Source: Micavibrio sp. (lineage in GTDB: Bacteria; Pseudomonadota; Alphaproteobacteria; Micavibrionales; Micavibrionaceae). From it: 64,000 nt of DNA. The translations under genes and the position numbers were made by a program. Positions within the stretch are counted from its first letter, which is position 1. The number at the start of each line of letters is the position of its first letter. The notes under the pieces are model-generated. The model made no database searches, was not told the DNA's origin, and saw nothing but the letters and a program-made list of their open reading frames with translations. Of this stretch, positions 18,776 to 28,742 are shown one piece after another. Location: contig JALSJP010000001.1 in NCBI GenBank assembly GCA_026989265.1, positions 1 to 64,000 of the forward strand, given 5' to 3'.

Positions 18776-19216
18776 TCATTTTTCTTTAGCTTTTTGAACA
18801 TTCCAGCCATACTGCATCTCAGATAATGATGCTTTTTCAATGGGAGTGCCTTGCTTTTTTAAATCAGCCTCAAGCCCTCTAAAGCGGCGTTCAAATTTAT
18901 TATTACATTGGTGCAAAGCTTCTTCGCTATTTATTCCTAGATTGCGCCCATAATTAGCTAGAAGAAATAATATATCGCCAAGCTCTTCGGCTTGATTTTC
19001 CTTATCTTTATTTGCAATGGCCTCGCGCATTTCTTGAATTTCTTCTTCTAACTTATCCAAAATATCAAGAGCGCTTGACCATTCAAACCCAACCTTAGCG
19101 GCTTTTTCCTGTAGCTCTTGTGACCTTGCAAAAACAGATAAGTCGCACGCAATACCATCTAAAGCAGATGTAGAATTACTTTTCTTTGCTAATTTATTAG
19201 GCAGCTTACTCAACAC
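18776..19216 (-). CDS. mazG: MazG-type NTP pyrophosphohydrolase, C-terminal half only
   Basis: 146 residues from a GTG at 19216, against about 260 for typical housekeeping MazG. The sequence matches the second MazG domain: the usual connecting segment (ALDGIACDLSVFARSQELQEKAAKVGFEWSS), the metal-binding KLEEEIQEMREA and EELGDILFLLANYGRNLG, and the end WNVQKAKEK. The N-terminal domain is not present upstream. In E. coli the C-terminal domain carries the pyrophosphatase activity, so the short form may still work. Its position after hflX is conserved. Confidence 0.88.
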   Translation of the reverse strand: MLSKLPNKLAKKSNSTSALDGIACDLSVFARSQELQEKAAKVGFEWSSALDILDKLEEEIQEMREAIANKDKENQAEELGDILFLLANYGRNLGINSEEALHQCNNKFERRFRGLEADLKKQGTPIEKASLSEMQYGWNVQKAKEK

Positions 19217-19246
19217 TTCCCCCTACGTCCTTATGTGATAATGTAT

Positions 19247-19334
19247 ATTATGGCAAATAAACCATAATGTTGTTTTATATACTTGATCCATAAGCTAATA
19301 TTTACAATACTGTGAGGCTTATAACAAGATCAAG
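19247..19334. promoter_or_regulatory. two hairpin-forming inverted repeats in the pepN leader
   Basis: A 7-8-7 inverted repeat (ATTATGG at 19247-19253, CCATAAT at 19262-19268) is followed by a longer split stem: CTTGATC (19282-19288) plus ATAAGC (19290-19295) pair with GCTTAT (19317-19322) and GATCAAG (19328-19334), leaving a 21-nt loop and a small internal loop. The second hairpin ends 14 nt before the pepN ATG. It may be an mRNA leader structure or an operator; function is unknown. Confidence 0.4.
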
Positions 19335-19348
19335 AAAGCCCTTATAAC

Positions 19349-21925
19349 ATGTCCACAGACCAACCAAAAACCATATATCTAAAAGATTATAAACCATTTC
19401 CATTTAATGTTCATGACCTATATTTAAATTTTGATATTCATGATGGTTATACGATTGTGACATCTAAGGCGCTATATGAGAGTTCAGGTACTAGTACTAA
19501 TACGCGCGAGATATTTTTGCATGGTGAAGATTTGGATCTGCTAGAGATTAAAATCGATGGTGAGCTACTTATTGATTACACGGTGGATAAATCAGGAATA
19601 ACTTTTGATGTTCATGATGCTAATTCATTCGAATTAGAGGTTAAAACCAAGATTTATCCTGAGCAAAATACGCGCCTTGAGGGATTATATAGCTCTAGCG
19701 GGACATATTGCACACAGTGCGAAGCTGAGGGTTTCCGCCGAATTACGTACTTTCCAGACCGTCCCGATGTTATGGTAAAGTACACAGTTAGGATTGAAGC
19801 TAATAAGAAATATCCTATATTACTATCGAATGGTAATAAGATAGAGCAGGGCGAGCTTAGCGACAATGACAGGCATTTTTGCATATGGAAAGACCCCTAC
19901 CCCAAGCCTTGTTATTTATTCGCGTTGGTTGCTGGTGATTTGACACACATACACGACACGTACACCACTAAAAGCGGCAGAAATGTTGACCTTTATATAT
20001 ATGTACGTAGCGGCGATGAAAGCCAGTGCGCGCATGCGATGGACAGCCTTAAACGCTCTATGAAATGGGATGAAGACACGTACGGGCTTGAATATGACCT
20101 TGATATATACAATATTGTAGCAGTTAGTGACTTTAATATGGGTGCGATGGAAAATAAATCGCTCAATATCTTTAATACAGCGCTTGTTTTAACTGCCCAA
20201 GAAACAGCGACGGACCAAGACTTTATGCGCGTTGAGGGCGTGATAGCGCATGAATATTTCCATAATTGGAGTGGCAACCGCGTTACTTGCCGTGATTGGT
20301 TTCAGCTTTCACTAAAAGAAGGGCTAACCGTATTTCGCGATCAAGAATTTAGTGCAGATATGCACTCTGCCGAGGTGGCGCGCATTGACGACGTTGCGCA
20401 TTTGCGCAAATTCCAGTTTAGCGAGGATGCAAGCCCCCTATCCCACCCAATTCGCCCTGATAATTACATAGAAATCAATAACTTCTACACTATGACGGTA
20501 TATGAGAAAGGTGCGGAAGTTATCCGCATGTTGCGCACTATATTAGGGGCTGCAAACTACCGTAAAGGCACGGATTTATACTTTAAACGCCATGATGGGC
20601 AAGCAGTTACTTGTGATGATTTCGTGGCGGCTATGGAAGATGCAAGCGGCGTTGATCTTACGCAGTTTAAGCTATGGTATTCACAAAGCGGCACTCCCGA
20701 AGTTAAGTTTTCGGGCGAGTATGATGCGACCGAGCAATGCTATAAAGTCACGCTTAGCCAGAGCCATAAAAACCCCGATAATAAACCAATGACTATACCG
20801 TTTTCTATTGGGCTTATTGGCTCTGATGGTGATGATTTGATAGAGACAAAAACTCTTATGCTAACGCAAGTCGAGCAAGTTTTTGAAATAGATAATATCG
20901 CGCAAAAGCCTATCCCATCACTGCTGCGGGGATTTTCTGCCCCCATAAAGCTTAGCTCTGATTTGTCTGACTCTGACCTTGCATTTTTAATGGTGAATGA
21001 TAGTGACGGCTTTAATCGCTATGAATGCGGGCAGGTCTATGCGCTCCGCACTATAAACAAATTGCTAAATGGTAGTGTTGATACTAGTGAATTTATAGCC
21101 TCATATGGTGAAATACTAACATCAAGCCAAGACAAAGCCCTGCTAGCCCGCAATATTTCACTGCCTGATATTGATTATATAGGGCAGCAACAAGAGGTTA
21201 TAGACCCCTGTGCCATTCATGCGGCGAGAAAATCTTTGCTCAATGATATTTTGGCTAGCCATTATGAGAAAATCCAAAATATTTACGATAATAACCGCAC
21301 AATTAGTGCATTTTCTATCACCAGTGAAGCAATGGGGCGGCGAGCTTTGCAAAATAAAGCACTTGCCCTGCTCTCTTATGGCGAGCAAGACGAGATTGCG
21401 CCGCGGGCTTTTGCTCAATATGAGAGCGCTAACAACATGAGTGATCGCGCGGCAGCGCTTAGTGCCTTGGCTGATATTAATGCGGATGAGCGCGAGCGTG
21501 CTTTTGCTGATTTTTACACTCGTTTTAAGGATTATCCACTTGTGGTTGATAAATGGTTTTCTATTCAAGCCACAGCCTTGCGCGGGGAGATAATGGATGA
21601 TCTTACAATGTTAAAAAATCATAGTGATTTTAACATTAAAAACCCGAACAGAGTGCGCTCGCTTTATTCTGCCTTTGCATTCGGCAATCCCGTATCATTC
21701 CATAATAAAGATGGCTCTGGCTATGAGTTTTTGCGTGATGGCGTGATAGAGCTTAACTCTATAAATCCGCAAATAGCCGCGCGTCTGGTTACTCCTATGC
21801 GGGAATGGAGGCGTTATAGTGATGATCGCCAAGCCATGATGAAACAAGCACTTGAAGAAATATTAAAGATCAAAGATATTGCGCCAGATATTTTCGAAAT
21901 TGCTAGTAAGAGCCTAAACAGTTGA
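19349..21925 (+). CDS. pepN: aminopeptidase N (M1 metallopeptidase)
   Basis: Zinc aminopeptidase releasing N-terminal residues from peptides in the cytoplasm. 858 residues, usual for the E. coli PepN type. Substrate-binding NMGAMENKSLNIF, zinc motif HEYFHNWSGNR (His301, Glu302, His305) and third ligand Glu324 in SLKEGLTVFRDQEFSAD are all present. The C-terminal half is the helical PepN domain. The rnhB start overlaps its stop (TTGA), indicating coupled translation. Confidence 0.96.
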   Translation: MSTDQPKTIYLKDYKPFPFNVHDLYLNFDIHDGYTIVTSKALYESSGTSTNTREIFLHGEDLDLLEIKIDGELLIDYTVDKSGITFDVHDANSFELEVKTKIYPEQNTRLEGLYSSSGTYCTQCEAEGFRRITYFPDRPDVMVKYTVRIEANKKYPILLSNGNKIEQGELSDNDRHFCIWKDPYPKPCYLFALVAGDLTHIHDTYTTKSGRNVDLYIYVRSGDESQCAHAMDSLKRSMKWDEDTYGLEYDLDIYNIVAVSDFNMGAMENKSLNIFNTALVLTAQETATDQDFMRVEGVIAHEYFHNWSGNRVTCRDWFQLSLKEGLTVFRDQEFSADMHSAEVARIDDVAHLRKFQFSEDASPLSHPIRPDNYIEINNFYTMTVYEKGAEVIRMLRTILGAANYRKGTDLYFKRHDGQAVTCDDFVAAMEDASGVDLTQFKLWYSQSGTPEVKFSGEYDATEQCYKVTLSQSHKNPDNKPMTIPFSIGLIGSDGDDLIETKTLMLTQVEQVFEIDNIAQKPIPSLLRGFSAPIKLSSDLSDSDLAFLMVNDSDGFNRYECGQVYALRTINKLLNGSVDTSEFIASYGEILTSSQDKALLARNISLPDIDYIGQQQEVIDPCAIHAARKSLLNDILASHYEKIQNIYDNNRTISAFSITSEAMGRRALQNKALALLSYGEQDEIAPRAFAQYESANNMSDRAAALSALADINADERERAFADFYTRFKDYPLVVDKWFSIQATALRGEIMDDLTMLKNHSDFNIKNPNRVRSLYSAFAFGNPVSFHNKDGSGYEFLRDGVIELNSINPQIAARLVTPMREWRRYSDDRQAMMKQALEEILKIKDIAPDIFEIASKSLNS

Positions 21926-22524
21926 AAAATTTGCCTGATTTTTCAATAGAAGATCAATATGACGGCGTTGTTTGCGGGATAGACGAAGTCGGGCGAGGTC
22001 CTTTGGCTGGCTGCGTTGTTGCGGCGTGCGTTATCATTCCAAAAGAATCGCGCGAGCTGGACTTTATCGCAGATATAAAAGACAGTAAAAAGCTATCTCT
22101 AAAAAAACGTGAATATCTATATGATAAAATTATGGAGCATTTCCCCTGCGCTATCGCGGAAATATCCCCACAAGAAATTGATGAGATTAATATTTTGCAA
22201 GCATCGCTAAAGGCTATGAAACTAGCGTTTGAGAAACTTAATGGCATAGATCATGCGCTTGTTGATGGTAACAAAGCCCCTGCCCTGCCATGCGACATTA
22301 CGACCATTGTTAAAGGTGATAGTAAATCAAAGAGCATTGCCGCCGCCTCTATAATTGCCAAAGTTCATCGCGATAGGATTATGTCTGAGCTGGACAAGGA
22401 ATATCCGAATTATGGCTGGGCGCGTAATTCAGGCTACCCCACGGCTGAGCATCGCGCGGCTATTGAGAAATTCGGCATAACTAAACACCACCGTAAGAGC
22501 TTTGCTCCCGTGCGGAGATTTATT

Positions 22525-22536
<12 letters not shown>
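21922..22536 (+). CDS. rnhB: ribonuclease HII
   Basis: Removes ribonucleotides from RNA-DNA hybrids. 204 residues. CGIDEVGRGPLAG gives the first two acidic residues (Asp21, Glu22); HALVDGN and the later HRDRIMSELDKEYPNYGW block complete the fold. TTG at 21922 is the start, overlapping the pepN stop. ccrM lies 73 bp downstream; rnhB-ccrM is a familiar alphaproteobacterial pair. Confidence 0.95.
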
Positions 22537-24055
<1,519 letters not shown>

Positions 24056-24059
<4 letters not shown>

Positions 24060-25030
24060 TTTAACATTCCATCGCCTTTAGATTTCTCACGCAATATCTC
24101 ATATTGTTCCTTAAGTTTTAAATCAAGTTTACCTTTGTTTTTATTTGATATGTAGCTCTGCTTGTAAAATAACTTTGTAAGATTTTTATCTTCGAATACT
24201 GAATAACTTTCCAATATTCCCATCATTTGTGCAGAAGGATATGTCATCATTCCATGAGGGGGGAAATATTTCCCATGGGCAAATATTTTAATTTTAAAAA
24301 CTAAATACGCTTTTCTAAATTGGTACATACGCCACTTTGTTCTGAGATTTCCTTTATATACTTTGTGAAATACTTTATTTACTTTTTTAATATAATCATT
24401 TGCAACATCCTCTGTCATAGGAATGTGAGTTAAGTTAAAAGGTCTGCTAAATTCCACATTTAACACTCTGGGAAACCCTTCACCAAGAATATGATCACTG
24501 TTGCAAGGTCTAAGATTATAGTCCTGTGCATATAATTCAAACCTACGTGATGCAATTATTTTATATTCATCCATAATCTCAAACGCTTGCCGACGCACAC
24601 TATAGTTAAAAAGTTGCAAGGGTAGAGTGAAAGTAAAACGCGTTGGGAAGTCCTCTTTATTTGATTCGATAAATGTTTTTGTAGCATCACGTATTTCACC
24701 CCACTCTAGTTCGTCAGATGAAAACTTTTTATACATATCACATTCATTTATTCGCAAAAACTCATCCACGGCTTTGTTATCTGAGGTTTTATATAAGCCA
24801 AGCGCCCAATACATATGTGATAATGCCTTAACTGTTGGAGCTTCATATATGTATTGGCTATTAGCATCCTCAGTTTCTCCTGATGAAAGCACCACGCTAG
24901 GACCTTCATCATTACTTATATATTTTTCTTCATACCCATCTATAAGAAATTCTAATTGTGCCTGCGCGACACTGGCTATTAGGCAAGTACCAATAAACAT
25001 AAATAGCGTTATTATAATATTTTTATACAA
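24056..25030 (-). CDS. unrecognised secreted protein
   Basis: 324 residues; no family recognised. Residues 1-24 (MYKNIIITLFMFIGTCLIAS then VAQAQ) form a clear Sec signal peptide with a probable AQA cleavage site, so the product should be periplasmic or exported. The rest is soluble, rich in Lys, Tyr, Phe and Glu, with few cysteines and no further membrane segment; a helix-rich fold is likely. The DNA is more AT-rich than the flanking folB and ccrM. It is a single gene on the opposite strand between folB and dciA, consistent with a late insertion. Confidence 0.7.
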
Positions 25031-25175
25031 GTCAGCCTCAATCTATAGATTACTACTCAATATTTCATAGTAGCATAACCTGAAATATTATAGATATTGT
25101 TTTTCTGTGTTTATATTATTTATTGTGTTACAAATTTAAATATTAACTATAATTATAACCTAAGAATAATAATAT

Positions 25176-25658
25176 ATGCGACCATTATCAGAATCCACTG
25201 CGCGCATCGCATCTAAGAATTTTTCCCGCAAATACATTGCCTTGGGAAGAATCTCTAAGCAATGGGTTGATGTTATGGGCGTTGAATTTGCAGATAAAGC
25301 GCAACCCTTAAAAATCAACTACCGAAAAGCTACTAAGAATAAATCCGCTACGGCAACACTAGATATAGCAACAAGCAGCTCATATGCAACAATCTTGCCC
25401 TATCAAAAAGGCGTTATATTAGAGCGAATCAATAGATTATTCGGCGATAATTGGATAACAGATATACGTTTCATTGCTAGTGAGATATCAGAAACGCCGC
25501 TTTTAAAGAAAAAAATCATTACTCCCTTGACTAGAGCTGAAAAAACTTATTTATCAGACACTCTAAATCAAGTAGATGACCCTGAGTTTAGAGAAAAATT
25601 AGAAAGCCTAGGCAAGGCTCTTTTAACAGATATAAAGCAAATGAAAGCAAAATCATGA
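25176..25658 (+). CDS. DUF721/DciA-like protein
   Basis: 160 residues, DUF721 family. DciA proteins of this family load the replicative helicase in bacteria without DnaC. Visible signs: ALGRISKQWVDVMGVEFADKAQPLKI, then ATLDIATSSSYATILPYQKGVILERINRLFGDNWITDIRF, which match the KH-like DUF721 core. A basic N-terminus and helical tail follow. Four-base overlap with efp. In many alphaproteobacteria this gene is close to a DsbA-like gene and smc, as here after three intervening genes. Confidence 0.8.
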   Translation: MRPLSESTARIASKNFSRKYIALGRISKQWVDVMGVEFADKAQPLKINYRKATKNKSATATLDIATSSSYATILPYQKGVILERINRLFGDNWITDIRFIASEISETPLLKKKIITPLTRAEKTYLSDTLNQVDDPEFREKLESLGKALLTDIKQMKAKS

Positions 25659-26227
25659 AAGTAAACGCAATTACATTAAGGTCAGGCAATGTTATTGAAT
25701 ATAATGGCAAGCTATGCGTTGTGGTTAAAAATGATATTCAACAACCTGGTAAAGGTGCATCAGTGGCGCAAATTGAAATGCGTGATATTCGCACGGGGAA
25801 TAAAGATAATGTACGGTTTCGCACTCAAGAAACGGTGGAGCGCGTGCGCTTAGACCAAGTGCAATTCCAGTTTTTGTATATGTCAGGCGATGACATAAAC
25901 CTTATGAATACGGAAACATATGACCAAATAGTTGTCACCAAGGAAGCTATGGGGGCGCAAGCCGCATACCTACAAGAAAATATGGTTATTGAAGTTGAAA
26001 TGCATGATGGTGAGCCTCTTGGCTTTAAATTGCCTGATCGCATTATAATGAAGATAGTTGAGGCAGAGCCTGTTATTAAGGGGCAAACCGCCACCACTTC
26101 ATATAAACCAGCCATATTAGAAAATGGTGAAAAAGTTATGGTTCCGCCGCATATTGAAGTTGAAACAGTAGTGGTTGTACGCCTAGAAGATGGCGTTGGA
26201 ACTTATTTAGAGCGTTACAAAGGATAA
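25655..26227 (+). CDS. efp: elongation factor P
   Basis: Translation factor that relieves stalling at polyproline. 190 residues, three beta-barrel domains. The tip loop IQQPGKGASVAQIEM carries Lys33, the residue that EpmA beta-lysylates; an EpmA gene is present at 60361-61344 in this window. The C-terminal signature GEKVMVPPHIEVETVVVV is usual. Overlaps dciA by 4 bp and is followed by suhB after 5 bp. Confidence 0.97.
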   Translation: MKVNAITLRSGNVIEYNGKLCVVVKNDIQQPGKGASVAQIEMRDIRTGNKDNVRFRTQETVERVRLDQVQFQFLYMSGDDINLMNTETYDQIVVTKEAMGAQAAYLQENMVIEVEMHDGEPLGFKLPDRIIMKIVEAEPVIKGQTATTSYKPAILENGEKVMVPPHIEVETVVVVRLEDGVGTYLERYKG

Positions 26228-26232
26228 AAATA

Positions 26233-27036
26233 ATGGCTAGTCAAACACCAATAATGAACGTAATGATGCGCGCTAGCGAAAAGGCAGCTCGATCTTTGTT
26301 ACGCGACTTCAACGAAGTTGAACATCTTCAGGTTTCTCAAAAAGGGCCAGGGGATTTTGTTTCTGCTGCTGATCGGATGGCTGAGGAAATTATATTTGAA
26401 GAGCTGAAAAAGCTTCGCCCTGATTATAGTTTTCTTATGGAAGAAAGCGGCGCAGTTGAAGGTAGCAACCCTGATTATCGCTGGATTATTGATCCGCTAG
26501 ATGGCACGACAAACTTTCTTCATGGCTTGCCCCATTGGGCTATATCCATTGCTCTTGAACATAAGGGTGAAATTATAGCTGGGCTTATCCATGACCCTGT
26601 GAAAGACGACATTTTCCATGCAGAAAAAGGCAAGGGAGCGTTTATGCGCCGCAGCCGCCTTCGCGTATCAGGTCACAACGATATGAGCGTTGCTATAATC
26701 GCAACTGGCGGAGTGCATGTTGGATTCTCAGTTGCCCAAAGGGAAAAATATATAGCTGAATACATGGCTATTCACGCTGTATCGCCTTGCGTTAGAAGAT
26801 TTGGCTCGGCGGCACTTGACATGGCTTATGTAGCAGCGGGGCGCTTTGATGGCTTTTGGGAGCGTAACCTAAAACCATGGGATATAGCCGCTGGCGCTAT
26901 CATTGTAAAAGAATCTGGGGGCTTTATTGCTGATCTTGATGATATTCGCAAAAACCCAGTAAATACTGGTAATATATTAGCTGCAAATAATAGCCTTTTT
27001 GATTCGATTGGAAAGGTCATAAAATCTGTGAAATAG
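26233..27036 (+). CDS. suhB: inositol monophosphatase family protein (SuhB-like)
   Basis: 267 residues of the Mg2+-dependent IMPase family. Metal site residues are in LMEESG, IDPLDGTTNFLHGLPHWAIS and the C-terminal WDIAAGAIIVKESGG. SuhB in E. coli also binds the Nus antitermination complex; whether that applies here is unknown. The pairing efp-suhB is seen in other alphaproteobacteria. Five bases separate it from efp, so they form one transcript. Confidence 0.93.
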   Translation: MASQTPIMNVMMRASEKAARSLLRDFNEVEHLQVSQKGPGDFVSAADRMAEEIIFEELKKLRPDYSFLMEESGAVEGSNPDYRWIIDPLDGTTNFLHGLPHWAISIALEHKGEIIAGLIHDPVKDDIFHAEKGKGAFMRRSRLRVSGHNDMSVAIIATGGVHVGFSVAQREKYIAEYMAIHAVSPCVRRFGSAALDMAYVAAGRFDGFWERNLKPWDIAAGAIIVKESGGFIADLDDIRKNPVNTGNILAANNSLFDSIGKVIKSVK

Positions 27037-27056
27037 AATTATGAGGGGCGGGAGAT

Positions 27057-27698
27057 TTGAATAATAATTATAAATTAAAAACCCTTTGCGTAACTATTTT
27101 ATTGTTAGTAATTGCTAGCGAAGTTTGCCTTGCTCAAGAAACCATCCCAATTCCTAAAAAACGCCCTACTATACTTAGTGTTTCACCTGCTTATATAGAG
27201 GAGCTTAGAAATCGTGGCAGAGTAGCACTGCTACCTCTTCCTGATGAAGCTATTATTGATGAAGAAACCCTAGAGCCAAAACCTGTTGAGCCAATTATGA
27301 TGGCAAATATACCAGTGCCAAGCCATAAGCCACTATTTAATAATATTGAACCATCATCAGGCGGTAACAATATTCATCAAAACGAAACAACAATTGTTAG
27401 CTTCACTTTGATGCCTGAGCAAATTTCCCTTGATGAAAATTTAGAGGATTTCCTTAAAACTGAGGCTATTGATTTGTTTAACAATAATAAAAATCTTAAA
27501 ATGGAAATCCATGCATATGCTACAAAAACAGAGGGACAGCCATATAGCGATGTTAGAATATCTTTAGCTAGAGCATTAAAAGTGCGCAGCTTTCTTATTG
27601 ATAATAATGTTTTGCCAAGTCGTTTAAAGCTAAAACATGCTGATAAAAATGAAAACAACTCAGATAGAATTGATTTAATATTTATAGAAACAGAATGA
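27057..27698 (+). CDS. periplasmic protein with OmpA-like C-terminal domain
   Basis: 213 residues from TTG at 27057 (GGGAG upstream). Residues 1-26 are a signal peptide (TLCVTILLLVIASEVCLAQ). A proline-rich linker contains IPIPKKRPT and VPSHKP. The last 95 residues resemble the OmpA/MotB peptidoglycan-binding fold: an ISLDEN-LEDFL helix, MEIHAYATKTEG (where GHTD-type sequence is usual), then DVRISLARALKVRSFLIDNNVLPSRLKL and RIDLIFIE. The key peptidoglycan-binding Asp and Arg of classical OmpA are only partly conserved. Probably an envelope protein; exact role unknown. Confidence 0.65.
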   Translation: MNNNYKLKTLCVTILLLVIASEVCLAQETIPIPKKRPTILSVSPAYIEELRNRGRVALLPLPDEAIIDEETLEPKPVEPIMMANIPVPSHKPLFNNIEPSSGGNNIHQNETTIVSFTLMPEQISLDENLEDFLKTEAIDLFNNNKNLKMEIHAYATKTEGQPYSDVRISLARALKVRSFLIDNNVLPSRLKLKHADKNENNSDRIDLIFIETE

Positions 27699-27743
27699 TT
27701 GCATTCTTTGTGGATAAAAAGTAGCTATTAAACTTTGTATTCC

Positions 27744-27775
27744 TTGACTTTTCAGTGATTTAAGTATGCTATAAG
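27744..27775 (+). promoter_or_regulatory. candidate promoter of the DsbA-like gene
   Basis: TTGACT at 27744-27749 is followed by an AT-rich TATGCTATAAG stretch at 27765-27775. The best -10 match (TATAAG) gives a 20-bp spacer and TATGCT a 15-bp spacer, so the pairing is imperfect. It is the only TTGAC-type box in the 108-bp gap. Confidence 0.3.
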
Positions 27776-27806
27776 CCATTATGTTTAAAATTATGGAGTT
27801 ACTATT

Positions 27807-28604
27807 ATGTCAGAATCTGAAAATCAGACCGAAGAGAATAAAAAATCACCAATTGGTATTATCTGGGTTGTACTTATATTGCTTATAGGGGTTCTTGGTT
27901 TTGCTATTTACAATAATCCAAATAAATCAGATGGTGCGCAAGGTGATGCTCAATATGATACGACAGAAACCGCAAGTAAATCACACGATGATCCATCACA
28001 TAGTCATGACATGGGCGAAATGGAAAAAGAAAATCTAGACTCCACATCTGTTAGTGCAGATTTTGACCTAGACAAGGCATCTAAGCCTCGCATATTAGGT
28101 GATGCTGATGCTCCTATAAAAATATCAGAGCATAGCTCTTTCACATGTGGTCATTGTTCTAAATTCCACCAAACTAATTTCAAGCGCATAAAAGCTGATT
28201 ATGTTGATACAGGTAAGGCTTATATTATATATAATGACTTTCCACTTAATGGTCATGACATAAAAATTGGCGCGGTGGCACGGTGCGTTCCTGAAAAATC
28301 ATATTTTGAGTTCATACAATTGCTTTTTGAAACGCAAAAGGACTGGCTAAAAGAAGATTACATCAAGTATGTTAAGCAAAATGCCCTTCTAACAGGTGCA
28401 AGCGCGGCGCAAATTGAGAGTTGCCTAAACAGCTCCGAGTTGTTCGAAGCATTAGCAAAGCAACGTGAAGTCGCAATGAAAGACCATGATGTTAAGGCAA
28501 CCCCTACATTAGTGATTAATGACAGTGTTGTGATACCAGGGCTTTCTGATTATTCAGAGCTTAAAAAAGCATTAGACGCGGAATTCGAGAAGTCTTCTAA
28601 ATAA
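27807..28604 (+). CDS. membrane-anchored DsbA-family thiol-disulfide oxidoreductase
   Basis: 265 residues. A transmembrane anchor at about 17-35 (IGIIWVVLILLIGVLGFAIY) is followed by a His/Asp-rich linker (HDDPSHSHDMGEM) and a thioredoxin-fold domain with redox site FTCGHCSKFH (Cys114, Cys117) and a cis-proline loop VKATPTLVIND. The CGHC pair suggests an oxidase or isomerase acting on periplasmic proteins. It precedes smc, a conserved alphaproteobacterial neighbour. The low-complexity linker could bind metal but that is speculation. Confidence 0.9.
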   Translation: MSESENQTEENKKSPIGIIWVVLILLIGVLGFAIYNNPNKSDGAQGDAQYDTTETASKSHDDPSHSHDMGEMEKENLDSTSVSADFDLDKASKPRILGDADAPIKISEHSSFTCGHCSKFHQTNFKRIKADYVDTGKAYIIYNDFPLNGHDIKIGAVARCVPEKSYFEFIQLLFETQKDWLKEDYIKYVKQNALLTGASAAQIESCLNSSELFEALAKQREVAMKDHDVKATPTLVINDSVVIPGLSDYSELKKALDAEFEKSSK

Positions 28605-28655
28605 ATTTGTGTAATTATATGATTAAGAGATGAATGTAGTCTTTCCAGTTTATTT

Positions 28656-28720
28656 TTGCACTAGGCATGAGGAATGTAGGCGTATTTTAAATACGTTAGT
28701 GACGAAATGAAGACGTGCAA
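28656..28720. repeat. intergenic palindromic element before smc
   Basis: Ends TTGCAC (28656-28661) and GTGCAA (28715-28720) are inverted, and the centre is a perfect 7-1-7 palindrome, CGTATTT-T-AAATACG at 28681-28695. Read on the minus strand it begins ACGTCTTCATTTCGT..CTAA-GTATT, resembling the element at 51689-51780. Likely an extragenic repeat family; it might also end transcription from the DsbA-like gene. Confidence 0.5.
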
Positions 28721-28742
28721 GGATAAAATGGGAATACTATAA

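Noticed and set aside
27180-27195. parS-like half site TGTTTCACC
   Set aside because: Only the left half matches; the right half does not, so it is not a parS site.
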